From Paeniglutamicibacter sulfureus (GTDB taxonomy: Bacteria; Actinomycetota; Actinomycetes; Actinomycetales; Micrococcaceae): a stretch of 64,000 nucleotides of DNA. The position numbers and the translations under genes were made by a program. How positions within the stretch are numbered: position 1 is the first letter of the stretch; the number at the start of each line of letters is the position of its first letter. Where the stretch lies: contig NZ_BAAAWO010000001.1 in assembly GCF_039535115.1 (NCBI RefSeq), forward strand, positions 3,658,001 through 3,722,000, written 5' to 3'. The notes below the pieces were generated by a model. The model saw only the letters and a list, made by a program, of their open reading frames with translations, had not been told where the DNA came from and did not search any database. This document shows, one piece after another, positions 49,333 through 59,927 of the stretch.

Positions 49333-49917
49333 TTATGCGGGCACGGGGTTTCCCTGGTCGGGGCCAAAACCAAGCGGCTCTGCCCGGTTCAGGCCTTGGG
49401 GAAGCACGGTGTTCGGCTGGGCCGGGACCAGCGGGGTCAATCCCATGCCGGTGCGGTGCCAAGAGGACTCCGTGGATACCCAGATCGTCATGGGCAGTCC
49501 GGTGAAGTAACCGGTGTATTCGCGTTCGCGCGCCCATCGGGACGAGCGCTCGTAGTAGCCCCATGAAGCCTGGTTGCGGTTGTCGATCACGGTGATCGGG
49601 GTGCCACCCATGGACAATGCGTAGGTCAGCCGTGATTCGGCCATGTACTGGCGGATGCCCAGCCTGCGATAGGCGGGGTGCACGAACATGCCACCAAGCT
49701 CCATGGGGCGCGGTGCCTGGGTCGGTGCGGTGACGGAATTGTGTACGATTCCGAGGCCAACCCGGATACCCTCGTGCAGCGCGGTGACCACAAACAGGGC
49801 ATGGTCCATGCGTTCGTGCCAGCGCGCGTCAGGGTTCAGGGCGAGCGCGGAGAGGGCATCGCGTTCGATGCCGGTGGGCGCGGAGTAAGACAGGGAATAC
49901 TCGATGTTGGGAAGCAC
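49333..49917 (-). CDS. GNAT-family N-acetyltransferase
   Basis: The 194-residue protein contains the GNAT core: LVVTALHEGIRVGLGIVHN-like beta strands, then MELGGMFVHPAYRRLGIRQYMAESRL, the acetyl-CoA pyrophosphate loop (R-x-x-G-I/x-x), and GYYERSSRW. Substrate unknown. The frame opens with a TTG at 49938, but AGAGGA lies 9 nt upstream of GTG 49917, giving MLPNIEYSLSYSAPTG; that start is preferred. The C-terminus of about 40 residues is Pro/Gly-rich and runs almost into the terminator hairpin. Confidence 0.8.
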   Translation of the reverse strand: MLPNIEYSLSYSAPTGIERDALSALALNPDARWHERMDHALFVVTALHEGIRVGLGIVHNSVTAPTQAPRPMELGGMFVHPAYRRLGIRQYMAESRLTYALSMGGTPITVIDNRNQASWGYYERSSRWAREREYTGYFTGLPMTIWVSTESSWHRTGMGLTPLVPAQPNTVLPQGLNRAEPLGFGPDQGNPVPA

Positions 49918-50394
49918 TGGGAGCGGTCCTCTAAGCAAAAAGAGAGCGAACGAAAGAAGGGGTTCCCGGAATTACGCCGGGCCGGTTCTTTGGCCGGTAG
50001 GGGACCGCTGCCGGCGGTTCCCGGCAGCTTCCTTGTAGGGCCCAGTTTGGGCGTCGAAGAAGTCGACAGTGAAATTATTACCTGCCGAAAGCCATGTTGT
50101 AAATACGGCTTGGGCGCGACGCGCCGGTTGCCCCGAAACGTCCTCCGCACGGCGTGGTTTCAAGCGTCGAAAATCACCGCGATTCCGGGGGTTTTGACGG
50201 GTTCGCTGAGTGGTTCGTTCGCCAGCATTTCACCTGTGTATTTGATGCCCGGGCGTGGCGCGAAAACCGAAGGCTTGCAGCCGGTGGGGCGAGCGGGTCG
50301 CAGGTCGGGGAGCGCCGTTGGATTTGATGTCGATTTGGCGTGCACCGCGGTGCTCGGCTAATCTTGCTAGGTACTCCTTTGGGAGACGCAGCGC
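49918..50394. other. Intergenic region with the tRNA-Val promoter
   Basis: No gene is recognised in 477 nt. A candidate promoter for tRNA-Val is TTGGCG (50335-50340), an 18-bp spacer and TAATCT (50359-50364), 30 nt before the tRNA. Confidence 0.55.
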
Positions 50395-50471
50395 GGTTCT
50401 TTAGCTCAGTTGGTTAGAGCGCTCGCTTCACACGCGAGAGGTCAGCAGTTCGAGTCTGCTAAGAACCACCA
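50395..50471 (+). tRNA. tRNA-Val (anticodon CAC), CCA encoded
   Basis: Acceptor GGTTCTT pairs with AAGAACC. The anticodon stem CTCGC/GCGAG holds loop TTCACAC giving anticodon CAC, and the T-loop is GTTCGAGTC. CCA is encoded at 50469-50471. Confidence 0.95.
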
Positions 50472-50475
50472 ACGG

Positions 50476-50507
50476 AAAAGAACCCCCGGAAAACCGGGGG
50501 TTCTTTT
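50476..50507 (+). terminator. Terminator of tRNA-Val
   Basis: AAAAGAACCCCCGG pairs with CCGGGGGTTCTTTT across a 4-nt loop. Confidence 0.92.
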
Positions 50508-50548
50508 CGTTAAGCATGGTGCGCGCTTCCGCGGGAAGCCACGGCCCC

Positions 50549-51607
50549 CTACTTTGCCTCGAGCATCTCCAGGACCAGGGGCTTGACCTTGGTCCCCAGC
50601 AATTCGATGCTTCGCATCATGGTCTCGTGCGGCAACGAGCCGGCAGAGTATTTGATGTCGGCACGCGAAAGGCCAAGCCCGCTCGCAAAGCGGACAATCT
50701 TCTGGGCCACGGTCTCCGGGCTGCCGGCCAGCAGCGAACCGTCGCGGCCCGCCGAGGCCTCGAAACGCATGCGGCTCGCCGGCGGCCAGCCGCGCTCGGA
50801 GCCCAACCGGTCCATGGTGAGCTTGTAGTGCGGCCACAGCTGGTCCAGTGCCTCTTGGTCGCTGTCGGCCACCAGGCCGTGGAAGTGCGCACCGATGCGC
50901 TGGGGCTGGTGTCCGAATTCCTCTAGCGATCGCTTGTAGAGCCGGGTCAGCGGCTCGAAGGCCATGGGCTGCCCGCCAATGATGGCCAGGAACAGCGGCA
51001 GGCCGTGCCGTGCCGCACGGACTACCGATTCGGGGCTGCCGCCCACGCCCACCCAGGCGTCCAGGGTGCCGTTTTCAATCGGCGGGTAGACCGACTGGTT
51101 CCGCAGCGCGGAGCGGGTCTGGCCGGACCAGCTGACAGGTTCGCCCTTGCGCAGCTTGGCGAAGAGCGCGAGCTTCTCCTCGAAGAGCAGCTCATAGTCG
51201 GAAAGCTCGTAACCAAAGAGCGGGAAGGACTCGATGAAGGAGCCGCGCCCCAGGATGACCTCTGCACGTCCGTTGGACAGGCCATCGACGGTTGCAAAGC
51301 GTTCGTAGACGCGCACCGGGTCATCCGAGCTCAGCACGGTTACGGCGGATCCCAGCTTGATCCTTTCGGTCACCGAGGCGATGGCGCCCAAGACCACCTC
51401 GGGGGCGGAGACCGAGTAGTCGTCGCGGTGGTGTTCGCCCACCCCAAAGAAGTCGAGTCCGGCGGCCTCGGCGGCCTTGGCCTCGGCGACCACGTTGCGC
51501 AGGACCTGGGCCGGGTGGAGCGGTTGGCCATTGGCGTCGTCGGTGATGTCGCCGAAGGTCTCGATGCCGATCTCGAATTGCTGTGTATTCGCGGTGGATT
51601 CACTCAT
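50549..51607 (-). CDS. LLM-class flavin-dependent oxidoreductase
   Basis: The 352-residue luciferase-like (beta/alpha)8 protein has QFEIGIETFGDITDD at the start, FFGVGEHHRDDYSVSAPEVVLGAIA, VTVLSSDDPVRVYERFATVDGLSNGRAEVILGRGSF and a C-terminal GSPETVAQKIV. These are typical of the FMN/F420 luciferase-like family with the EHH signature. Substrate unknown; members oxidise small organics or act as reductases. It is divergent from the ThrE-type exporter gene, about 200 nt away. Confidence 0.9.
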   Translation of the reverse strand: MSESTANTQQFEIGIETFGDITDDANGQPLHPAQVLRNVVAEAKAAEAAGLDFFGVGEHHRDDYSVSAPEVVLGAIASVTERIKLGSAVTVLSSDDPVRVYERFATVDGLSNGRAEVILGRGSFIESFPLFGYELSDYELLFEEKLALFAKLRKGEPVSWSGQTRSALRNQSVYPPIENGTLDAWVGVGGSPESVVRAARHGLPLFLAIIGGQPMAFEPLTRLYKRSLEEFGHQPQRIGAHFHGLVADSDQEALDQLWPHYKLTMDRLGSERGWPPASRMRFEASAGRDGSLLAGSPETVAQKIVRFASGLGLSRADIKYSAGSLPHETMMRSIELLGTKVKPLVLEMLEAK

Positions 51608-51806
51608 GATTTCCCGTGTTTCTCCTGTCGTGAGTTATATGCGTTTGCATTCATTGTGGCTCAACTCCGGAATCCTTGCGGATATTCCCGGGGTCCGGCG
51701 TCGCACTGTGTCCAATCAGTCAAATGTGAGTTGCGTGGCCAGTGGATCAATGGGCCATAAGGCGGCGGTATGGTGGGTGAAGCAAGCGCAAACGACAGGA
51801 GGAAGC

Positions 51807-53636
51807 GTGTCTTCAGGTAAGGGGCCGGACGCCACCGCCCCGGCGTCACCGGGCGAGGATCCCAACCCGCAGGTCTCAAGCATTCGCCGTGTCGAAGCGG
51901 GGGAAATGACCCATATCGCCCAGGCCCTGAAGGACGCTGCCGCGCACGCCAAGAACTCCCCGCTGTTCCCCCACCTTGACACGCCGGCAACCGGCAAACC
52001 GGCAACCGGCACGCCGACCGTCGCTCCGACGCCCACGAAGCCCGTCCCCAAACAGGCGGGCAAGCCGTCGGGAAGGCCAGCCGCCAAGCGGGTCGGGGGT
52101 CCCAGGCCGCCCAAGACGCCCAAGCCTGCCAAGCCCACGAAGCGGCCGCGGCCCACCACGCTGGCCCAGGACGCCATCAACGCCAAGACCGGCCAGGTCG
52201 GCATCACCTCCACGGGTGCCCCGGCGCTGCCGCCGCGCGCGAACCCTGCAGCCAAGCGCATGATTTCGCGTTTGCTGGCCTCCGACACCCCTCCCACCCA
52301 GGCGTTCAACATCGTCGAGCGGCTCAAGGGAACCCCCTATGCCAACCCGAAGGTCAACGCCGCACAGGACGCCTCGGCGCGCAAGACCCTGGAATTTGCC
52401 CTGGACCTTGCTGAAACCATGTTCCGCTACGGTGCCGGCGCCCTGGAAGTGGAAACCAGCGTCATTGCCGTGACCGCGGCCCTCGGGCTCAGCTACACGG
52501 ACGTCGACATCACCAACCAGTCGATCCACTTGAACTTTTCCCCGCCGGAGGGTGAGTCGTTTTCGATGCTGCGCGTGGTGCGCTCCTGGACCAACAACTT
52601 TGCCGGATTGGCGGAGGTGCATCGATTGGTTTCCGACATCGTCTCCGGAGGCGTGACCCGGCAACAGTCGGTGGACCGGCTGCGGGAGATCTCGCGTCGG
52701 CCCAAGCCCTTCCCGCGCTGGATGATCGGCTCGGCCGCCGGTGCCTTTGCTGCCTTCTTCGTGATCTTCATCGGCGGCTCCCTGCCCGGGGCGATCCTGG
52801 CCTTCGTCTCCTCGTTGGCTGTCGGACAGATCATCAAGTATGCGGCACGCTGGCGTGTGCCCGAATTTTTCTCGATTGCCACCGCAAGCTTTGTCGTCAC
52901 GGCCATCGCGGTGCTCTTCCACGCCCTGAATGCGCCCATGGACGCGGCGTTGGTGGTCGCCGGCGGCATCCTGCTGTTGTTGCCCTCGGCCCGGTTTGTC
53001 TCCGCCCTGCAGGATGCCATCAACGGGTTCCCCGTCACCGCCGCCGGACGGTTCTTCTCCGCCGCACTGACCTATGCCGCGATCCTGACGGGGATCATGA
53101 CGGCACTGGTCGGCGGCGAGCTACTGGGCGCCCCGGAGCTGGACGTGCGGGTCATCGACACGATTTCCTATCCCGGCTGGTTGCTGGCGGCCTTGGTCGT
53201 TGCGGCGGTCATCATGGGCGCGATCACCGAGCAATCGGAACCCAAGCTCCTGCTGCCCACCGGCGGCATCGCCCTGCTCGGCTACCTGATCCTGCTGGGG
53301 ATCCAGGCCCTGGGCGTGGGAGACCGGGCCGCGCCGGCCGTCGCGGCGACCTTCGTCGGCCTGGCCGGGCGCTGGGTGGCCTACAAGATGGGTGCTCCGC
53401 AGCTGGTGCTGGCCGCCCCCGCCATCGTGTTCCTGCTGCCCGGGTTGATGATCTTCCGTTCCATGTACGGGATCGTCTTTGACGTCGACGACATGAACTC
53501 GGCCATCGTGCAGATGTTCACCGCGTTCACCATCATGATGGCGATTGCCGGGGGTGTGGTCTTCGGCGACACCATCGCCCGCCCGCTGATCGGTGCCGAG
53601 GTGCTGGCGGAGCGCCGAAACATCCGCCGCCGCTAG
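51807..53636 (+). CDS. Threonine/serine exporter family protein (ThrE-like)
   Basis: The 609-residue protein has a long Pro/Lys/Ala-rich cytoplasmic N-terminus (to about residue 150; the stretch TPTKPVPKQAGKPSGRPAAK is typical), a DUF1212-type domain (ALDLAETMFRYGAGALEVETSVIAVTAALGL), and about ten membrane helices with the ThrE C-terminal domain ending VFGDTIARPLIGAEVLAERR. ThrE of Corynebacterium exports threonine and serine. The GTG at 51807 has AGGAGGA 3 nt before it plus spacer; the frame is open far upstream without meaning. It is convergent with ung, with which its stop overlaps by 3 nt. Confidence 0.9.
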   Translation: MSSGKGPDATAPASPGEDPNPQVSSIRRVEAGEMTHIAQALKDAAAHAKNSPLFPHLDTPATGKPATGTPTVAPTPTKPVPKQAGKPSGRPAAKRVGGPRPPKTPKPAKPTKRPRPTTLAQDAINAKTGQVGITSTGAPALPPRANPAAKRMISRLLASDTPPTQAFNIVERLKGTPYANPKVNAAQDASARKTLEFALDLAETMFRYGAGALEVETSVIAVTAALGLSYTDVDITNQSIHLNFSPPEGESFSMLRVVRSWTNNFAGLAEVHRLVSDIVSGGVTRQQSVDRLREISRRPKPFPRWMIGSAAGAFAAFFVIFIGGSLPGAILAFVSSLAVGQIIKYAARWRVPEFFSIATASFVVTAIAVLFHALNAPMDAALVVAGGILLLLPSARFVSALQDAINGFPVTAAGRFFSAALTYAAILTGIMTALVGGELLGAPELDVRVIDTISYPGWLLAALVVAAVIMGAITEQSEPKLLLPTGGIALLGYLILLGIQALGVGDRAAPAVAATFVGLAGRWVAYKMGAPQLVLAAPAIVFLLPGLMIFRSMYGIVFDVDDMNSAIVQMFTAFTIMMAIAGGVVFGDTIARPLIGAEVLAERRNIRRR

Positions 53637-54415
53637 CCGCGCGGGACCACCAGAGGCAGTGCCCAGTCGATGGGCGCGCCGCCAGCCTGCACCAACAGCG
53701 CGTTTGCCCGGGTGAAGGGCCTGGAGCCGAAAAACCCGTGCCGCGCCGAAAGGGGCGAGGGATGGGCCGAGGCAATGATGGGGATCGAGCCCAGCGCCGG
53801 CGCCAGCGCCTGGGCGTCCTTGCCCCACAGGATCGCCACCAGCGGCCCCCCGCGTGCCGCCAGCGCCGCCATGGCGGCATCGGTGACGGACTCCCAGCCA
53901 AGCCGTCGGTGCGAACCCGCGGCACCCGCAGCCACCGTCAACACCCGGTTCAACAGCATCACGCCCTGGTTTGCCCAGGCGGAGAGGTCGCCGTGTGCCG
54001 GGATCGGCAGGCCGGTGTCCTCGTGCAGCTCGAGGTAGATGTTCTTCAGGCTGCGTGGCAACGGGCGCACCTGGGGCAGGGCGGAAAAGCTCAGCCCCAT
54101 GGAATGGCCGGGCGTGGGGTAAGGGTCCTGGCCCATGACCAACACCCGGGCCTCGGCCAACGGGCGGCTGAAGGCGCGCAGGATGTTCGGCGGTGCGGGC
54201 AGGATGCGCTCGCCGGAGGCGCGCCTGGCTTCGAGTTCCCTGGCGAGGGACACCAGCTTTCCCTCCACCGGGGCAAGCGCCTCTGCCCAGTCGGCGGCAA
54301 CGAATCCGCCGTCCACCGCCTCGGCGAGTCCTTGGCCGAAGGGGAAAACAGTGGTGTCGGGTTGCGGCTCGGGGAGCTCGAAGAGCGGCGTCTCATGGGT
54401 GTCCATGACATACAT
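53633..54415 (-). CDS. ung: Uracil-DNA glycosylase (family 1)
   Basis: The 260-residue enzyme has GQDPYPTPGHSMGLSFS with catalytic D97 and the water-activating loop, NQGVMLLNRVLTV, and AHPSPLSARHGFFGSRPF with the His of the Leu/HPSP loop. It removes uracil from DNA to start base-excision repair. ATG 54415 or 54406 may be the start; neither has a good ribosome site, which fits a leaderless or weakly translated gene. It overlaps the convergent exporter gene by 4 bases. Confidence 0.95.
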   Translation of the reverse strand: MYVMDTHETPLFELPEPQPDTTVFPFGQGLAEAVDGGFVAADWAEALAPVEGKLVSLARELEARRASGERILPAPPNILRAFSRPLAEARVLVMGQDPYPTPGHSMGLSFSALPQVRPLPRSLKNIYLELHEDTGLPIPAHGDLSAWANQGVMLLNRVLTVAAGAAGSHRRLGWESVTDAAMAALAARGGPLVAILWGKDAQALAPALGSIPIIASAHPSPLSARHGFFGSRPFTRANALLVQAGGAPIDWALPLVVPRG

Positions 54416-54541
54416 TGTGGGCAGATGCCAAGCCGAGAGGGCAAACGGTTTGCGGGGGCAACACGTTAGAATAGTTACGGTTGGGGCAGATTGCCCGGTA
54501 GTTCACCGTAAACCGGGAACCGGATAGTTGAGGGAAGTGCA

Positions 54542-54838
54542 ATGTCATCCGAGGCACTTGAGCTCGAGTTTGAGCTCGACGAATCCAGCGGGCTGGACGA
54601 GCGTTCCCAGCGGATTCTCGCGCTGGAACGCCAGTGGTGGAAGTATGCCGGGGCCAAGGAACAAGCCATCTCCGAGCTGTTTTCCATCTCGCCAACCAAC
54701 TACTACCAATTGTTGAACACACTCATCGACACGGACGCAGCGCTGGCCCATGACCCCATGCTGGTCAAGCGATTGCGTAGACTACGAACGACGAGGCATC
54801 GCGCTCGGTCGGCGAAACGGCTCGGACCCGAGGCATGA
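54542..54838 (+). CDS. DUF3263 protein
   Basis: The 98-residue protein holds the DUF3263 core: LDERSQRILALERQWWKYAGAKEQAISELFSISPTNYYQLLNTL. It is a predicted small helix-turn-helix-like domain found throughout actinobacteria, next to ung or a LytR_C gene. Role unknown; DNA binding is suggested by the basic C-terminus (KRLRRLRTTRHRARSAKR). ATG 54542 follows GAGGGAAGTGCA, a fair ribosome site. Confidence 0.88.
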   Translation: MSSEALELEFELDESSGLDERSQRILALERQWWKYAGAKEQAISELFSISPTNYYQLLNTLIDTDAALAHDPMLVKRLRRLRTTRHRARSAKRLGPEA

Positions 54839-54932
54839 TTGCAACGCACGTCTGGCGTTTCGGGGCCCGGCCGCGCTTGTATTCCTGCAGCCGCGCATGC
54901 CCACATTGCAAGCCAGATCACCGAGGACGGGC

Positions 54933-55592
54933 ATGACCAACTATCCGCGCGATGAATTTGATCGCGTCCCAGAGTTCAGCAACCGTAGCGGCTCGCACCG
55001 CGAAAACGGCTGGGCTTCCGCCGCGTCCGTGGGCGGGGCTCGATCCGGCTTGCGTTGGCTGATGGTCTTTGGGGCGATTGCACTGGTGGTGGGACTTTTC
55101 TCCTTCATGGTCCTGCCCAAGCTCACGGGCGCCACGACCGACCCGGCACCGGTTGCCGCCAGCTCCTCGGGCACCCAGGACGCCGCGGACTCCTCAGAGT
55201 CCACATCGGCAGACGAAGCCAGCGAAACGCCCGCAGAGAGCGAATCGGCGGACGAGGCTAGCGAATCCACGGAAGCCAGCTCCTCCACCGAGGCCAGCGA
55301 AAGCGGTCTGGCGGAAGACGCTGACACCTCCATGGCAATGGGCGTCTACAACGGTGCAAAGGTCGGCGGCCTTGCCGGCAAGGCGCGCACGGAGTTGCAG
55401 GATGCCGGGTTCAGCAATGTCGCGGCATCGAACTGGACCAAGAAAGTCAACTATTCCACGGTCTATTACCGCGCCGAGACCCATCGGGCCACCGCGGAGG
55501 CCGCGGCCGACGCCTTGGGCATCACCTCGGTCATGCAGAGCGCAAACATCCCGGGCAATATCGCCATCGTGCTGGGAAGCAACTACAACTAG
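54933..55592 (+). CDS. LytR_C-domain membrane protein
   Basis: The 219-residue protein has a basic cytoplasmic tail, one helix (about 41-63), a Ser/Glu/Ala-rich low-complexity linker (residues 75-130) and a C-terminal LytR_C domain (VYNGAKVGGLAGKARTELQDAGFSNV, then IAIVLGSNYN). The extracytoplasmic C-terminal domain is shared with LytR-CpsA-Psr ligases and probably helps envelope assembly. The linker resembles a cell-wall spanner. The open frame upstream is rejected; ATG 54933 has GAGGA 9 nt before it. It follows DUF3263 by 94 nt. Confidence 0.88.
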   Translation: MTNYPRDEFDRVPEFSNRSGSHRENGWASAASVGGARSGLRWLMVFGAIALVVGLFSFMVLPKLTGATTDPAPVAASSSGTQDAADSSESTSADEASETPAESESADEASESTEASSSTEASESGLAEDADTSMAMGVYNGAKVGGLAGKARTELQDAGFSNVAASNWTKKVNYSTVYYRAETHRATAEAAADALGITSVMQSANIPGNIAIVLGSNYN

Positions 55593-55633
55593 CCGCACTG
55601 GCGCCGCAATACGCTTACGGCAAAGACCCACAG

Positions 55634-55695
55634 CTTGCACTCCGAGTGGTTGAGTGCCAAGATTTGTATTAGCACTCGCACGTCCCGACTGCTAA
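55634..55695. promoter_or_regulatory. Two CIRCE elements upstream of groEL (HrcA operators)
   Basis: CTTGCACTC-N9-GAGTGCCAA (55634-55660) and TTAGCACTC-N9-GACTGCTAA (55669-55695) both match the CIRCE consensus TTAGCACTC-N9-GAGTGCTAA (3 and 1 mismatches). They lie 180-240 nt before groEL, so the promoter is here and a long leader follows. Heat induction by HrcA release is inferred. Confidence 0.9.
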
Positions 55696-55866
55696 TTCGA
55701 TCGGAGTTTCGAGCGGATACATGCAGCCTTGGGGCGGTGTTTGAGTGAGTCCTTGACCAGGGCAGCGAGAAGCTTTTGCGATCGTCCCATGACATCGTGG
55801 ATTCTTCGTCCGTCGCGGGCGTTGCCTCAGGTCGTAGATACGCATGAACGTCCCGAAAGGACATAA

Positions 55867-57510
<1,644 letters not shown>

Positions 57511-57563
57511 TCCCTCCTGTTTCACCACGCCCCGCGCGTTAGCAGTACCTGGCACTAAACCGT

Positions 57564-57629
57564 GAGCCGCTTTCCCACGGTGTCCCGTTCCCCCTCGGGG
57601 AGGATGGGACACCGCATGGAAGGCGGCTC
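57564..57629 (+). terminator. Terminator-like structure after groEL
   Basis: Two nested stems (GAGCCGC with GCGGCTC, and CGGTGTCCC with GGGACACCG) form a hairpin about 50 nt after the groEL stop. An A/T-rich tail is lacking. Confidence 0.6.
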
Positions 57630-57724
57630 GCGGCGTTAACGGGCTCCTGACGCCCGGACCGCCATGCGCCGGTTACGCCTTCAGGCATGGGGGGGGATTG
57701 CTTGCGGCGGACTAGCATGGAGCC

Positions 57725-58483
57725 GTGACCCACATCGAAGTGCCGCTGGTCGGCGGGAACGCCGCCGGTGAGGTGGTGCGCGTCGGTTCCACAGTGCGCA
57801 AGCCCTGGCTAGAAAGCACGCCATCGGTTCACAGGTTCATGGCCCACCTCCGTGAGCATGGGCTGTCCGAGGTCCCACGGCCATTGGGCCGGGATAGGCA
57901 AGGCCGGCAAATTACGGAATTTGTTTCCGGTGCCCCAGCGCCCCACGACCGGCCCCTGGCGCAGAAACCCCTGGAAGAAGCAGGGGACCTGATACGCCGG
58001 ATCCATGACGCCTCCGCAAGCTTCAAGCGATCCACGGACGACTGCTGGTCCACCCTGATCCAGGCACCCCGTGAGGACCTGATCTGCCACAACGACCTGG
58101 CACCCTGGAACCTGGTTGGCGGGGACCGCCGGGCCTTCATCGACTGGGACGGTGCGGGGCCAAGCACGCGTCTCTGGGATCTGGCCTATGCTGCCCAGTC
58201 GCTTGCCTTTCTTGTCTCCGGTGAGGATCCAGACCAGGCCGCGGCGCGGTTGCGGACGTTGGTCGTAAACGGTTACCGGGCCGATGCCGATCTGCGCGCC
58301 AAGCTGCCGGCGGCAATGGGCGAACGCACCGAAGCGATGTACGGCTTTCTTCGCGACGCCCATCTCAAGGACGTCCAGCCGTGGGGCCGGATGTTCGCCA
58401 GCGGGCATGGCCGGCATTGGGCCGATGCCGCCAGGTTCGTGAGGAAACACGAAGCGCTCTGGGCGTCTTCCCTTGCGCTTTAG
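57725..58483 (+). CDS. Aminoglycoside phosphotransferase-family (APH) kinase
   Basis: The 252-residue protein has the APH fold: the catalytic loop ICHNDLAPWN (base Asp, Asn) and metal loop AFIDWDGAGPSTRLWDLAY. It is shorter than antibiotic kinases and lacks a clear N-lobe Lys motif, so it resembles the small-molecule kinases of actinobacteria rather than a resistance gene. Substrate unknown. It starts at GTG 57725 and converges on the DUF4031-HD gene. Confidence 0.82.
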   Translation: MTHIEVPLVGGNAAGEVVRVGSTVRKPWLESTPSVHRFMAHLREHGLSEVPRPLGRDRQGRQITEFVSGAPAPHDRPLAQKPLEEAGDLIRRIHDASASFKRSTDDCWSTLIQAPREDLICHNDLAPWNLVGGDRRAFIDWDGAGPSTRLWDLAYAAQSLAFLVSGEDPDQAAARLRTLVVNGYRADADLRAKLPAAMGERTEAMYGFLRDAHLKDVQPWGRMFASGHGRHWADAARFVRKHEALWASSLAL

Positions 58484-58500
58484 GGCCAGGCAGCCGAAGC

Positions 58501-59397
58501 CTATGGGGCGAGGGCTTCCAGGTCCTTAAGCTCAGCCACGAGGTTGGCCCGAGCGGCTTCTTCCCACAACGCCCGGCCCCTGTCACTGGAGTAGAGCGAG
58601 CCGCCGGCCAGCAATGCGCGCAGGATCGCTGAACGCCCGCGGGCAAAATCGGCGTCAGGCACGTGGGCGTACTCGCGGCGCACGGCCACGGTGTATCGCC
58701 GGTAGGCGGCCGCCGGACGGGCCAGGACCTCCAGGTCCGCGTCGCAGAGCAGGGCCCCGGCGACATCGCCGGGTGCGGGCTTGTGCGTCTTGGTCAGCAG
58801 GACCAGGCGCACGACCTCGTCCACCACGGATGAGCCGATGCCTTGGTCCGGTAAGCGTGCCGCGGCCAGCGCGGCAGATTCATCTTCATCGGTTGCCGTG
58901 CCGCGGTACACCGCGTCGTGGAACCAAGCCGCCAGATACACCGACAGGTGTGACTGCGCGGAGGCGGCCCCGCCCGTCAGGGCGTCCAGGGCCGTCAGGA
59001 CCGCCAGCAGGTGTGCCCTGTCGTGGTAGACGCGCTGCTCTTGGCTCCAGCACCCCAGCAGTTCGCGGCCCAAGCCCGGGTCATTGAGGCCCAAGTTGTC
59101 CCAGCGCGCGAGCAGCACCGCGTCGAGGCGCTCGGGCCGTTCCTTGGCCCGCACGCGCAACCCCGAGGCTATGAGCCGCCGCACCAGCTCGGTGGCCGGG
59201 AGCGGGACGGCCCCGGCCGCGACCAGGTCGTCGTAGCGCTTTTGCGGCACGTCATAGTGGTCGCGGTCGAAGGCGCGCTCGGGCAGGCCCTGTTCCCTGG
59301 CAAATTCGTGCAATTCGTCCAGCGACGCATCGGAGACCAAATGCGAAAAGAGCGTTCCGTGGGCCGGCCAGAACGGGGGATCAATGAGGATGGACAC
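58501..59397 (-). CDS. DUF4031-HD fusion protein
   Basis: The 298-residue protein fuses two parts. Residues 1 to about 85 form the DUF4031 domain (MSILIDPPFWPAHGTLFSHL, SDASLDELHEFAREQGLPERAFDRDHYDVPQKRYDDLVAAGA). Residues about 118-298 form an HD-type phosphohydrolase-like domain (YHDRAHLLAVLTALDAL and AAWFHDAVYRG, the metal His-Asp). DUF4031 usually stands alone; its function is unknown. The fusion suggests both act on the same substrate, perhaps a nucleotide. It is convergent with the APH gene (17-nt gap). Confidence 0.82.
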   Translation of the reverse strand: MSILIDPPFWPAHGTLFSHLVSDASLDELHEFAREQGLPERAFDRDHYDVPQKRYDDLVAAGAVPLPATELVRRLIASGLRVRAKERPERLDAVLLARWDNLGLNDPGLGRELLGCWSQEQRVYHDRAHLLAVLTALDALTGGAASAQSHLSVYLAAWFHDAVYRGTATDEDESAALAAARLPDQGIGSSVVDEVVRLVLLTKTHKPAPGDVAGALLCDADLEVLARPAAAYRRYTVAVRREYAHVPDADFARGRSAILRALLAGGSLYSSDRGRALWEEAARANLVAELKDLEALAP

Positions 59398-59451
59398 GTC
59401 CCCAGACTAATACGCCTGCACACCCCGTCCCGGCAAGTGGCCTTGGAAAGG

Positions 59452-59742
59452 TCAGTACGTGAACAGGGAGGCGTTGGCGGCTTCCGCCTCGTCGTATTGC
59501 ACAGAGGCCCGGTTCAGCGCGGTGCCGATGGAGGAGAGGGATTCCTCGACGCGTGCCTGGGTGTTGCGCCAGTCGGCCACCACGGACTGGAAGTTGGTCG
59601 AGGCCGCTCCCTGCCAGGTGCCCTGGAGGTCCTGCAGCGAGGAGGTCAGCGAGTTCACCTCCGCCCGCACGCGCTCGATGGTGGCATGCAGGTTCATGGA
59701 CCGGGCCTGCATTTCGTTGGTGTTGGCGGCAAAGGTGCTCAT
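59452..59742 (-). CDS. WXG100-family protein (type VII secretion substrate type)
   Basis: The 96-residue helical-hairpin protein has the W-x-G turn at residues 43-45 (WQG) and a length typical of ESAT-6/EsxA-like proteins. Such proteins are exported by ESX/type VII systems as dimers. No ESX genes are in the window, so its secretion machine would be elsewhere. ATG 59742 (MSTFAANTNEMQ) is chosen because the 12 extra upstream residues are not helix-like. It is a single gene between the DUF4031-HD gene and the sensor kinase. Confidence 0.88.
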   Translation of the reverse strand: MSTFAANTNEMQARSMNLHATIERVRAEVNSLTSSLQDLQGTWQGAASTNFQSVVADWRNTQARVEESLSSIGTALNRASVQYDEAEAANASLFTY

Positions 59743-59927
59743 GATTGGCTTCACTCCCGTGCAATGGCTGTTTGGCACCGGGCCTTGGGACGCAATGGCA
59801 ATGGCGCAAGCGGCCCGGCGGGAGGCGCGCCATGGATGGATGCACGCCTCCGAGTTCAGGCTAGGGCCCCTGTCCCGCCGCGACCCCGTGGTCGCGACGG
59901 GGTGTGGACAACTCCGCGGCCGATGGG

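Noticed and set aside
57725..58483. Aminoglycoside resistance kinase
   Set aside because: It only shares the general APH fold; it is short and in a housekeeping setting, with no sign of resistance-gene mobility.
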